A stretch of 44,815 bases of DNA from Promethearchaeota archaeon (GTDB taxonomy: Archaea > Asgardarchaeota > Lokiarchaeia > Sigynarchaeales > SOKP01): NCBI GenBank assembly GCA_014730295.1, contig WJIN01000168.1:1-44815 (forward strand), in the 5' to 3' direction. A program made the position numbers and the translations under genes. Shown here in pieces: positions 8,117 to 16,192 of this stretch. The notes beneath the pieces are model-generated. The model was given only the letters and a program-made list of their open reading frames with translations, had not been told where the DNA came from and ran no database searches. The stretch's first letter is position 1, and each line of letters starts with the position of its first letter.

Positions 8117-8256
8117 GTGGCTCCTGTTCGGTCTAAGAGGCGTCAAAAAGGAAAAAAGACGCCAAAATAAAAGAAATAAGGAGGAGAAAGTGTGCGCCTA
8201 ACGCTACACTAACCAAAAGACAAAAATCCAGGGAACCTCACAGGAGCCTTTTTTTT
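8117..8256 (+). ncRNA. putative structured small RNA, about 130-140 nt, family unknown
   Basis: A nine-base closing stem, GGCTCCTGT (8119-8127) with ACAGGAGCC (8240-8248), is followed directly by eight T residues (8249-8256). Inside are a perfect six-base hairpin GGCGTC/GACGCC (8139-8144 with 8158-8163, A-rich loop) and a second hairpin AGTGT-GCG/CGC-T-ACACT (8189-8210, loop CCTAA, one bulged T). A four-base inner helix is possible between GTCT (8131-8134) and AGAC (8218-8221). The linkers are A-rich and no reading frame is evident. A TATA-like box sits at the expected distance upstream, so it looks like its own transcription unit with a U-tract terminator. It does not match the riboswitch, RNase P, SRP or snoRNA consensus features I know. 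Confidence 0.6.
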
Positions 8257-8660
8257 GTATTATTTTAGATAGGTTTTACTTTTATGTAAATTTTCCTTTT
8301 ATTATTACAATTTTATGTTAATTTTTGTATAAAAATTTTTATTTTTATTAAGGAAAGTAAGATATTTAAATTTTTAAACCTCTCTGTTATAATTAACAAT
8401 TAAATAAAATAGATTAGCTTTGAACTTTTAGCTCTTATATAATATGGAAATTTATAGCAGTATCTAAACGGTAATTGAAGCATTAAAATTGGGCACACAC
8501 TTTACCAAAATACAGATCTCCGATATATTGCTTGAAAAAAATATTCAAAAATGTGAAAATAAAAAAGTAAGTGTTAATAATTTTATATTAAATGGAGAAT
8601 AAATTTCCATTAGAAGGGATTATTTAAAAAACAAATTATATCCTATAAATTTCAAAAAAT
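8257..8660. other. AT-rich intergenic stretch, no gene recognised
   Basis: About 400 bases of very AT-rich sequence lie between the RNA and the zinc-ribbon gene. The only notable item is a 44-codon open frame without a start codon on the plus strand (8468-8602, '...VIEALKLGTHFTKIQ...'). It could be a decayed coding remnant but is short enough to arise by chance. Confidence 0.5.
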
Positions 8661-8664
8661 AAAA

Positions 8665-8669
8665 GGAGG
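8665..8669 (+). promoter_or_regulatory. ribosome binding site deciding a GTG start
   Basis: GGAGG lies eight bases before the GTG at 8678. This is the clearest Shine-Dalgarno in this part of the window, and it marks the GTG as the start. Confidence 0.7.
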
Positions 8670-8677
8670 CACCAATC

Positions 8678-8965
8678 GTGAATTACTGTCCCGAATGTGG
8701 TTCTAAAATAGAAGAGAATTCAAAAGTATGTCAATTTTGTGGTTATTCTTTTACGAGTCTTTCAAAACCCGAAAGTTCTTCTGATAAAGATAAACGAATA
8801 CAAGAATTAGAGAAAAAAATTGCACGATTAGAAAAAAGCTCACAATCTAAACAAAAGTCGTCAGGATCTGGAAATGAGAATACACCGTGGGTGTTTATAA
8901 CACCGATAGCATTTGCTGCGATTTTTTTTCTTTTTGTCTTCATGATAATCTTTATCACGCGATAA
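8678..8965 (+). CDS. zinc-ribbon, coiled-coil, C-terminally anchored membrane protein
   Basis: A 95-residue protein of three parts. Residues 3-24 are a zinc ribbon of the zinc-ribbon-2 type (C4, C7, C18, C21; 'YCPECGSKIEENSKVCQFCG'). Residues 37-57 form a charged heptad-like coiled coil ('IQELEKKIARLEK'), then comes a Ser/Gly/Gln-rich linker. Residues 70-94 are one membrane helix at the extreme C-terminus. The zinc ribbon would face the cytoplasm in a tail-anchored topology. Proteins with this layout are frequent in archaea, including Asgard genomes, and have no assigned role. The start is set by a strong GGAGG. Confidence 0.75.
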   Translation: MNYCPECGSKIEENSKVCQFCGYSFTSLSKPESSSDKDKRIQELEKKIARLEKSSQSKQKSSGSGNENTPWVFITPIAFAAIFFLFVFMIIFITR

Positions 8966-9316
8966 ATTACTTTTGTCTCATTCTAATTAGCAAATTACCA
9001 AGTTAATCTCGCGCTTTATTAAGATTATAATAAAAATACTCATTCTTGAGTAGATAAATGCTCTGCGCCGTATATCTTAATTATTCGAATATCCATAAAA
9101 ACATAAAAAGTGCTTACTCAATTTATCGGGATCGGAGAGATTTGCTGGGAAATCGCCAGATTATAAGAAATTATTAGAGAGAAATGAGAATCGTTTTGCG
9201 TCATTACATTAAATAATATAGCAGGTTTCTATTAGCTTTATTAAAGTAAAAAAAGAATAAAAAACTCTAAAGTAATTCTTATAGTGAGAAAAAAAGTTTC
9301 CCAATCGAAAGAGATT
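8966..9316. other. intergenic stretch, nothing recognised
   Basis: 351 bases lie between the zinc-ribbon gene and the convergent dehydratase gene. I see no tRNA, repeat, hairpin or plausible reading frame here. Confidence 0.5.
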
Positions 9317-10984
9317 TTAAATTTTTAACACAGCTCCTTTGTCTGCAGAAGTAACCAACGCTCTGTACTTTAGCAATGTCTTACTCGTAATTTTTTTTTC
9401 GTACGGGGTCCAATCTTGGAATCGTGTTTTGATTTCCCTCTCATCCAATTTGAGGTTAATCTTGCGATTTGGAATATCTATTTGGATCAAATCTCCGTTT
9501 TTGATAATCGCAATTGTCCCGCCCACATATGCTTCAGGTGAGATATGCCCTATACACGGACCTTCAGTTGCACCCGAAAATCTCCCATCAGTGATTAAAG
9601 CGACCTCATCCATATCCTTCCTAAGCATTAAATTTGCGGTCATCGCGACTAATTCCGGCATGCCAGGACCTCCTTTTGGTCCTTCATATCTAATAACGAT
9701 AATATCACCATTTTCAATCTCATGCTTTGAAAGAGCATTGATGGCATCCTTTTCAGAGTTATAAACTCGTGCGGGTCCTTCACATCGCAGCATACTTTTA
9801 TTAGAAATCGCAGATTGCTTTACAACCGCACCGTCTGGAGCTAAATTTCCTCTTAAAATGACGGTGCCTCCTTGTGTAAACACTGGATTATTAAAAGGTC
9901 TGATAATCTCATCATCCAGAACCTTAATTCTTCGAATATTTTTTTTCAAAGGTTTTCCGGTGACTGTAAGACAATCCAAATATAGAAATTTTTTGAGTCT
10001 CATCAAAACTGCTGGGATTCCGCCCGCTTTATATAAGTCAGTAGTCCCATATTCCCCCGAAGGAGAGACATTCACAATCATGGGAATTTGCTCACTATAC
10101 TTGTTAAAAATATCTAATTCCAAATCTATTCCCATTTCATGTGCTATTGCCGGCAAATGGAGAGTTGAATTAGTGGATCCTCCTAATGCCATATCGGCAA
10201 TCACCGCATTCTCTAAGGACTCCATTGTTAATATTTTCGAGGGTGTAATATTCTTTTCCAATAAATCTATGATTTGTCTTCCAGAATTCTTGGCGATCAC
10301 ATATTTCATTCTCGTCATGGCCGGAATAGTTGCCGCATTTGGAAGAGTCATTCCCAATACCTCCATTAAACATTGGATCGTATTCGCAGTTCCCATAAAT
10401 TCACATGCCCCGTAGGTTGCACAAGAGACGCACATAGTTTTTTCCACAAAATCATCATAGAGTTTATTATCAATCCCTTTATAATTGGGAGAGAATTCAA
10501 TTTCAAAGAGATTTGGTCCACCTGGTACGCAAATTGTCGGTATGTCTAACCGTATGGCAGCCATTAAGACTGCGGGATTTATTTTATCGCAACTTGACAA
10601 TGTCACCATCGCATCTAATCTATGAGCTTCTACCATAGACTCAATAGAATCAGCAATAATTTCTCTTTGAGGTAAAATATATCTCATCCCGACATTCCCA
10701 TTTGCCCAACCATCGCAAGGTCCTATGGTACAGAATTCAAAAGGCAAACCACCCGCTTCAATGATGCCCTCCTTTACTGCTGTTGCTAATCTATTGAGAT
10801 GTTTATGACCCGGATTTAATTCATTCCACGTATTCACTATGCCAATGAATGGTTTATTTTTCAATTCCTTTTCTTCTAAACCTAATCCACTGATAATTCC
10901 CAAAGGAGCAAAATAATACGGAGTATTTTTTATTACTTCAAATATTTCCTTACTTCTCTTTTTCATGTTAGAATTATCTTTCAT
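9317..10984 (-). CDS. IlvD/Edd family dehydratase (dihydroxy-acid or sugar-acid dehydratase)
   Basis: A 555-residue iron-sulfur dehydratase, the normal length for the family. Landmarks are 'NTWNELNPGHKHL' (51-63), 'NVGMRYILPQREIIADS' (97-113), 'SSCDKINPAVLMAA' with C132, C185/C188/C194 in 'CVSCATYGACEFMGTANT', and the C-terminal 'DGRFSGATEGPCIGH'. DHADs that keep three cluster Cys residues often have T-P-C-N at the first site. Here that position is G59, so cluster ligation differs or another Cys (C85 or C90) contributes. No other branched-chain amino-acid gene is near, while an enolase-superfamily sugar-acid-type enzyme is 2 kb away. A sugar-acid dehydratase is therefore as likely as IlvD. 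Confidence 0.82.
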   Translation of the reverse strand: MKDNSNMKKRSKEIFEVIKNTPYYFAPLGIISGLGLEEKELKNKPFIGIVNTWNELNPGHKHLNRLATAVKEGIIEAGGLPFEFCTIGPCDGWANGNVGMRYILPQREIIADSIESMVEAHRLDAMVTLSSCDKINPAVLMAAIRLDIPTICVPGGPNLFEIEFSPNYKGIDNKLYDDFVEKTMCVSCATYGACEFMGTANTIQCLMEVLGMTLPNAATIPAMTRMKYVIAKNSGRQIIDLLEKNITPSKILTMESLENAVIADMALGGSTNSTLHLPAIAHEMGIDLELDIFNKYSEQIPMIVNVSPSGEYGTTDLYKAGGIPAVLMRLKKFLYLDCLTVTGKPLKKNIRRIKVLDDEIIRPFNNPVFTQGGTVILRGNLAPDGAVVKQSAISNKSMLRCEGPARVYNSEKDAINALSKHEIENGDIIVIRYEGPKGGPGMPELVAMTANLMLRKDMDEVALITDGRFSGATEGPCIGHISPEAYVGGTIAIIKNGDLIQIDIPNRKINLKLDEREIKTRFQDWTPYEKKITSKTLLKYRALVTSADKGAVLKI

Positions 10985-11126
10985 TTATATCAATTTAATA
11001 TGTTTCTCAGTTCTATAAAAAACTTTATCAAACTGAGTCAATAAAGAAAGTAAATCTACCTACATTCAGCCAAGAATTTTTTTTACCTAAGAATAAACAG
11101 ATACCTAAAAAAGTGAGAAGTAAAAA

Positions 11127-11621
11127 TTAGTTATCTTGCTCTAATTTCTTTTCCAGTACGATAAGAATGGGATTGAATCCAGATTTTTTAAATACTTCTA
11201 TTAATTTACGGGATTGCTCCCCCCATCCAATATTTATCCTAACGGACTCACAACCCCAACTTACAAGTATTTGAACCGCGCGTTCAGCTAATATTTTACC
11301 AACTTTTTTGCCTATATAATCCTTATGAACAGCCCAATTATCCAAATATCCGATATACCTTCCTAAAGTGTTTTTTACGGCTTCAACCATTCCCATACCA
11401 ATAACATCCCCAGTTTCCTTAAGCTCAGCAATTAGGGTTATCCGCTTTAGATTAGGCTTGAATTGTCGTAATCCAGAGGATTTCTTCCATTTATCCTCAT
11501 CCAGACCAATATCAAATTCATTATGAAGTTGCTGCAATATTTCCAGAGTTGCTGTATAATCAGATGTCCGATAATTTCGAATAATGATTTCATCCTCTTC
11601 TATTGTCTCTTCTTCAGACAT
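11127..11621 (-). CDS. GNAT family N-acetyltransferase
   Basis: A 164-residue GNAT. The acetyl-CoA binding motif A is 'DNWAVHKDYIGKKVGKILAERAVQIL' in the second half, with the pyrophosphate loop Y-I-G-K-K-V-G-K. An 'EEDEIIIRNYRTSDY' start and an 'LIAELKETGDVIGMGMVEA' strand pair precede it. The last strand carries 'KSGFNPILIVLEKKL'. Its ATG is preceded by AGAGGAAA, which lies in the 18-base gap after the stop of the longin-like gene, so the two are co-transcribed. The acceptor is unknown and may be a protein N-terminus, a lysine or a small amine. Confidence 0.85.
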   Translation of the reverse strand: MSEEETIEEDEIIIRNYRTSDYTATLEILQQLHNEFDIGLDEDKWKKSSGLRQFKPNLKRITLIAELKETGDVIGMGMVEAVKNTLGRYIGYLDNWAVHKDYIGKKVGKILAERAVQILVSWGCESVRINIGWGEQSRKLIEVFKKSGFNPILIVLEKKLEQDN

Positions 11622-11639
11622 TATGATTTCCTCTATAAT

Positions 11640-12644
11640 TTATTTATTATTTTCTTTTTTTAAAGTTTCTAAATCAATTTTTTTAGTAAGAAGTTTTTCA
11701 TTATTTTCTTCTTGAATTAAGAAAAATAAATACTCATTAATATGTGGGATAATTGGAGAGATAAAGAGAAGTTCCTCTTCGGGATACCACTCATCAATAG
11801 TCTGGTTCATTATTTCCTTTTCAAAAAATTCCTTAACATGAGTAATTTTCACGGAAATTTCCTTAAATCTCTTTTCTGTATTATTGCTTACCAGAATCTC
11901 AAGTTCACTGGAATCTTCGACCATATCAATATCTTGGATCTCGAAAGGTCTCTGTAGACTATACTCTCCTCCCTCTTTTTTGGTTGGATCAAAAATCTTA
12001 ATATTTGAAAATGAAGAATCACCCATAATATGGCTCACATCAATCCCTTTCAATGCTAAAAAGGATATTGCTTTTTGTTTTTTAATCGAACTTGAATCTC
12101 TTTCTTTTATAACAGAAGAAAAATATTTCTTACAGGTATTGCGTATATCCTCCTTTATTTCTTTTTTAGTTTCTTCACCTTCTTGAATACATTGCTTAAT
12201 TTTGGGCGTTTTAATTACTTCATCTCTAGCTATTTCGCATTCAATTACTTCATAAAGCTCCTCATCGTATTTTTCCTTGATTAGATCAGTTATTTTTCTG
12301 ATTAACTCATCGCCAAAAATATCTAAATCATTCGGTAAAGAAATAATAATGATAATAGTTTCGGGCGTTTCTTTTTCTAATCCTGCCCGACGCTTTTCTC
12401 GTTCAGATTTTGCGAGAAATTTTTTCCCAAAGAATGTATAACCTTTATACTCTAAGTCGATATGATCCAACGCTTCACTCTCTTCGAGTTCAAGGAACCA
12501 AATAGGATGATATTTAATAGGACGCATGAAGGATTTATTATCCTTCAACTCCTCATTTGGAAACATTATAAGTGGAATATGGCCTTTTTCCTCATCAAAA
12601 TAGAGGACATATACGTAGCATAATTCTTCTAAGGGATTTTTCAT
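11640..12644 (-). CDS. unknown protein, possible longin-like N-domain with a beta-sandwich C-domain
   Basis: I do not recognise this 334-residue protein from a named family. Residues 1-135 alternate strands and helices in a longin/roadblock-like order: 'YVYVLYFDEEKGHIPLIMF', 'PIWFLELEE', 'YTFFGKKFLA', 'ETIIIIISLPN', then an amphipathic helix 'FGDELIRKITDLIKEKY'. Residues 140-200 are charged and helical. Residues 225-320 look all-beta ('SELEILVSNNTEKRFKEISVKI', 'WYPEEELLFISPIIPHINEYLFFLI'), as in Ig-like or adaptin-ear domains. No signal peptide or membrane helix is seen, so it is cytoplasmic. It precedes the GNAT gene in one operon. A link to Asgard membrane-trafficking-type proteins is inference from fold pattern only. 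Confidence 0.5.
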   Translation of the reverse strand: MKNPLEELCYVYVLYFDEEKGHIPLIMFPNEELKDNKSFMRPIKYHPIWFLELEESEALDHIDLEYKGYTFFGKKFLAKSEREKRRAGLEKETPETIIIIISLPNDLDIFGDELIRKITDLIKEKYDEELYEVIECEIARDEVIKTPKIKQCIQEGEETKKEIKEDIRNTCKKYFSSVIKERDSSSIKKQKAISFLALKGIDVSHIMGDSSFSNIKIFDPTKKEGGEYSLQRPFEIQDIDMVEDSSELEILVSNNTEKRFKEISVKITHVKEFFEKEIMNQTIDEWYPEEELLFISPIIPHINEYLFFLIQEENNEKLLTKKIDLETLKKENNK

Positions 12645-12780
12645 TTTATTAAGAGCCTTTCCATTTTGAGATAATTCTAAGTATTTTGTAATTTACTACT
12701 AACACAAGAATTAAATATTTACTCAACTAAAAATTTTTACAAAAACAAAATAATTATCACAAAATTAGAGCGAATGAAAA

Positions 12781-13869
12781 ATGAAAATAACTGATGTTAA
12801 AACACATTTGTTAGAATTAGACTTTAAAATTAAAATAGGCTCGATGCCGCGGTTTAAAGCCGGTGGTCTCTATACAAATTTAATTACAGACGAAGGTGTT
12901 GACGGATGGGCACTATCCCATTGGAATCTAAGCAATTTAGCACAAAAACAATTCATTGACGAAGCATTGAAAAAACTCATAATTGGAAAAGACCCCTTCA
13001 TGACGGAAGAGATTTTCAATGAAATTTACCAAAATTCCAACCGGATAATGTTTGGGATTCCTCAAGCGACCTCAGCCATCCAAATCGCATGCTGGGATAT
13101 TATCGGTAAAGCGACCGGCCAACCCATCTATAAATTACTTGGGGGGATGAAAAGAAAAGTAAAAGCCTACGCATCAATGCCGAGAGGATACAAAGCAAAA
13201 GCAGCCGCTGGAGCTGTTGAAGCGGTGACTAATCCCGAATTGGGAGGATTTAAAGCTGTCAAATTAAGAATAGGCAACGGTGCGAAAAAGGATGAAAAAT
13301 TACTGAAAGAAGTGAGAGACACATTTCCTAAACTCGATATAATGGTAGATGCAAATTCCGCCTATCATTCCGTAACGGAAGCGTTAGAGATTGCGAAAAT
13401 CTGCGAGAAATATGATATTACATGGTTAGAAGAACCAATACCAACTGATAACCTTAACGCCCTTGCTAAACTTCGAAAATTAAGCCCCGTACCGATTGCT
13501 GGAGGAGAAAACGATATGGGCATCTTCAGATTTGAAGATATTCTTTCGAAAGATACTTTTGACATTATCCAACCAGATGTAACACGTAGCGGAGGTTTCC
13601 TCCAATTAAAAAAGATTGACGCAATGGCAGAAGTGAAAGGTGTTCGCTGCATACCCCATATATTCGGCTTTGGCCATATCATCGCAGCCAACCTCCATTA
13701 TGCCATGTCTACGAGATGTGAGTGGTGTGAATTCCCCTTTATTCCCGATGAATATCAACTTTTAAAGGAACCAATCAAATGTGAGAAGGGATATGTTAAA
13801 GCCTTAGACAAGCCGGGACTCGGGGTTGAGATCAATCAGGAGATGTTCGAGGAGAACGTAATTTCTTAA
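12781..13869 (+). CDS. mandelate racemase/muconate lactonizing (enolase superfamily) enzyme
   Basis: A 362-residue enolase-superfamily enzyme with an N-terminal capping domain (1-125) and a beta-barrel. Residues on the barrel strands are K161-L-R163 on strand 2, the metal ligands D190 ('VDAN'), E218 ('LEEP') and E243 ('GGEN'), and D266 ('QPDV') with H293 ('IPHIFGFGH') as the general acid/base dyad. Lys plus the His-Asp dyad is the mandelate racemase subgroup layout, in which most members dehydrate sugar acids such as gluconate, galactonate or rhamnonate. Together with the IlvD/Edd enzyme nearby this suggests sugar-acid catabolism, but the substrate is not readable here. Confidence 0.87.
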   Translation: MKITDVKTHLLELDFKIKIGSMPRFKAGGLYTNLITDEGVDGWALSHWNLSNLAQKQFIDEALKKLIIGKDPFMTEEIFNEIYQNSNRIMFGIPQATSAIQIACWDIIGKATGQPIYKLLGGMKRKVKAYASMPRGYKAKAAAGAVEAVTNPELGGFKAVKLRIGNGAKKDEKLLKEVRDTFPKLDIMVDANSAYHSVTEALEIAKICEKYDITWLEEPIPTDNLNALAKLRKLSPVPIAGGENDMGIFRFEDILSKDTFDIIQPDVTRSGGFLQLKKIDAMAEVKGVRCIPHIFGFGHIIAANLHYAMSTRCEWCEFPFIPDEYQLLKEPIKCEKGYVKALDKPGLGVEINQEMFEENVIS

Positions 13870-13887
13870 TTATTTTATTTTTATTAG

Positions 13888-14289
13888 TTTTTCATTTACT
13901 GGCGTATTATTCGGCTGGATGCGTTAAATCCATCTTATACATTTGGATCCCGATTCCAACAGAAAGAGGGGTCAAATTCCGATGAACTTATAACCGTGGC
14001 ATATGCAGAGTGCTTTTCTCGAGCGTTCGCGTTAGTTTTAGGAGAGAAAGGATTTGAACCCACAAGGATAGAGACTCTTGCCAAGCTGACCATAAAAGAT
14101 GTGGATGGAGCTCCGACCAATACGTCATCGAAACTAACAAGCGAAGCGGCAGTTCTTGAAATTGAAGAGAGCACTTTCAGAGAAATCGCAAATAAAGCTA
14201 AAGAAGTGTGTCCGGTCAGTAGAGCTTTAGGAGCAATCTCGATTGAGGTTGATTTAAAGCTTGTTCCAGAGAGTTTTATCGTGTCATAA
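13888..14289 (+). pseudogene. 5'-truncated OsmC family protein
   Basis: From a stop codon at 13885-13887 the plus frame reads '...YTFGSRFQQKEGSNSDELITVAYAECFS' and continues without a break to a TAA at 14287-14289. This is the OsmC/Ohr-like organic hydroperoxide reductase fold. Both redox Cys are present, in 'YAECFS' and 'KEVCPVSRAL', and the C-terminus 'GAISIEVDLKLV' is intact. About the first 30 residues of a normal OsmC are missing. No ATG exists in frame before the core; the only usable start is a GTG at 13996, which would begin inside the helix holding the first Cys. The break lies within 20 bases of the end of the preceding gene, as expected if a deletion or insertion joined the two. 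Confidence 0.6.
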
Positions 14290-14464
14290 ATTTCGCTGAA
14301 GCACCTCTCAAATGATTTTAGATAGCTTAAAAAAATTTTTAAATACTCTTCCACTTTTTCTTAGATTTAAGATAAAATCATAATAAATGGACTATAAAAG
14401 ATTATTTTTTATACAAAAACAAATTCACTTAATTCAAAATAAATGTCAATAAAAAGATAATACC

Positions 14465-15235
14465 ATGGAAAAAACACAATTTACTCGGGAATTTGAAGAC
14501 TTCGGCATTAAAATGTATGTTCTTGCGATTCTATCCATAATAAGTATCTTTACTGGTGGAATTATCCAAATAGTAATGTTTATTATTATGCTATTTGCGC
14601 TCGGAGATATAAAGGATGCCAATCTAGAAATGCAAAACGAGAAGCTCGATAAGTTCCGAAAATACATTATATATGCGGTAATCGTGGGGATTATTGGGTT
14701 CATTTTAATAATTATCATAGCCACGATTGTAGTAATTTTATTCTTTTTGGCACTTCCAGGATTTACCTTTAGCGCCCCTATTACTGTGTCTGAATTCCAA
14801 CAAATCTCACCCCTGATTCAAATCTTGATTTTGGTGTTATTGGGAGGACTTCCAGTGGGAGCAATCGCTTTAGGACTTCTCGTTATGGCATGGAGTAATT
14901 TCTATATGTTTCTATCGAGAAATTCTGGATTATTTCCAGTCGACGTTGCCGAAAAAGCTGCAGAAGGGGCGACAAAGGTAAAAAAATCATATTTATATCT
15001 GCTCATTTCATTGATAATCGGAGCAGTGCTTGTTTTAATTGCGTTCTTTGTTTATCCTCAAATCGAAGCTCTAATCATTGATTTTATTGAAGGAACTACA
15101 CCCACAGTAGAACAATTCGGGGGTCTAATCGCTCTTTTTGCCATTCCGGGCATTGGAATCGCGATTCTCGGAATAACTAGCTTTATCTTAATGATTCTTG
15201 GGTATTTCAGGCTCTCAGAATTAAAACATCTTTAA
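14465..15235 (+). CDS. polytopic membrane protein of unknown function
   Basis: A 256-residue protein with five or six membrane segments. The first is at about 17-45, with paired segments at about 67-97 and 117-140, then 175-200 and 222-248. A cytoplasmic loop 'NLEMQNEKLDKFRKY' follows the first hairpin, and a second, 'KAAEGATKVKKS', comes before helix 5. The pattern is reminiscent of DUF996-type archaeal membrane proteins, but I cannot make that call firmly. No catalytic or transport motif is visible. It is convergent with the FkbM gene, and the T-rich sequence at 15233-15263 could serve as a terminator. Confidence 0.6.
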   Translation: MEKTQFTREFEDFGIKMYVLAILSIISIFTGGIIQIVMFIIMLFALGDIKDANLEMQNEKLDKFRKYIIYAVIVGIIGFILIIIIATIVVILFFLALPGFTFSAPITVSEFQQISPLIQILILVLLGGLPVGAIALGLLVMAWSNFYMFLSRNSGLFPVDVAEKAAEGATKVKKSYLYLLISLIIGAVLVLIAFFVYPQIEALIIDFIEGTTPTVEQFGGLIALFAIPGIGIAILGITSFILMILGYFRLSELKHL

Positions 15236-15250
15236 TTTTTTACATCTTTT

Positions 15251-16069
15251 TTATTTTTTCTTTATTGCGTATAGCATATGAACATCTAAAATAGTTTCTC
15301 TTGTTTCATCTCCATAATCTATGATAAACCCTTTTCTTTCCAAAAACTCTGTCAATTCCTTAAGCAGATTTTCCCCCTCAGGAATATGTTGATGCACCTC
15401 CATCGCAATTTGCTGTATTTTAGGCCAATCATGTTCTTCTATTCCCGCAATCACGTGTTTTTCATAATTTTCCGCATCGATCTTCAGTAAATCAATTTTT
15501 TGAATATTATATTTCTCAATTATTTTAGAAAGAGGAAGGATATGACAACTTATTGACTCACTTGAATAAAATTTCTGTAATCCTCTCCGAACGACCCATT
15601 TTCTTAAAAATTTCGGGACAATTCGAGCAATGGGTAGATCTTGGCAGATTGTTTCTTTATAATGTTCTACATAAAGATCTGTTTTTCGCTCTAGATCAAA
15701 TGGCACTGCTGTAGAATCTCCACTTACTTTTGGATAGTAATTAAATTTGATCTCCTTTTCCTCTTCTCCAAGTCCAAGATTAAAAAGCATTATTTTGGAT
15801 TCTAAAGGTTTCAGATTAGCCTCTAGAACCTCAAAGATTTGGGGAATAGGTTCAAATGCATATATTGAGAGTCCTAAAGCTTGCGTTAAAGCAAATAAAG
15901 AGAATAATCCAATATTCGCACCAACGTCTACTATTACATCATTATTGCTAATTTCAATTCCTCTCTTAAGATATTCTTTTTCTACAAAAATCTCGTCATA
16001 AACATATAATGCTGTTAACTCATCAATACAATATATTGTGGTTCCATTCGGTAAACAAATTTCTTTCAT
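15251..16069 (-). CDS. FkbM family SAM-dependent methyltransferase
   Basis: A 272-residue methyltransferase. The SAM-binding loop is D48-V-G-A-N-I-G54 ('VIVDVGANIGLFSLFA'), followed by the acidic strand 'IYAFEPIPQIFEVLEANL'. The post-motif 'DLLKIDAENYEKHVIAGIEE' and 'IAMEVHQH' are typical of FkbM proteins, which O-methylate sugars, polyketides or lipids. The closest look is to the methyltransferase domains sometimes embedded in peptide-synthetase clusters, but no such genes are here. It may modify a surface glycan or lipid. It is convergent with the upstream membrane protein gene and faces away from the GH2 gene. Confidence 0.82.
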   Translation of the reverse strand: MKEICLPNGTTIYCIDELTALYVYDEIFVEKEYLKRGIEISNNDVIVDVGANIGLFSLFALTQALGLSIYAFEPIPQIFEVLEANLKPLESKIMLFNLGLGEEEKEIKFNYYPKVSGDSTAVPFDLERKTDLYVEHYKETICQDLPIARIVPKFLRKWVVRRGLQKFYSSESISCHILPLSKIIEKYNIQKIDLLKIDAENYEKHVIAGIEEHDWPKIQQIAMEVHQHIPEGENLLKELTEFLERKGFIIDYGDETRETILDVHMLYAIKKK

Positions 16070-16192
16070 GATAATAAAAAGGTCTTAGTTGATGAATATA
16101 GAATATAAAGGAATTATTATTGATATTATTATTAAAGCTAAATTATATTTAAAACATATACTGAGGCGTTACTCATTTCCAATAAGAATGAT

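Noticed and set aside
8468..8602. 44-codon open frame on the plus strand in the gap before the zinc-ribbon gene
   Set aside because: It has no start codon or ribosome site and is short enough to be chance in AT-rich DNA.
9061..9100. TTCGAAT sequence resembling the T-loop of a tRNA
   Set aside because: No acceptor, D or anticodon stem can be formed around it.
9858..10415. Long open frame (185 codons) on the plus strand
   Set aside because: It lies wholly inside the IlvD/Edd gene on the other strand, whose product matches a known family along its length.
13935..14354. 139-codon minus-strand frame
   Set aside because: It is antisense to the OsmC remnant, whose translation matches OsmC; the minus product has no recognisable features.
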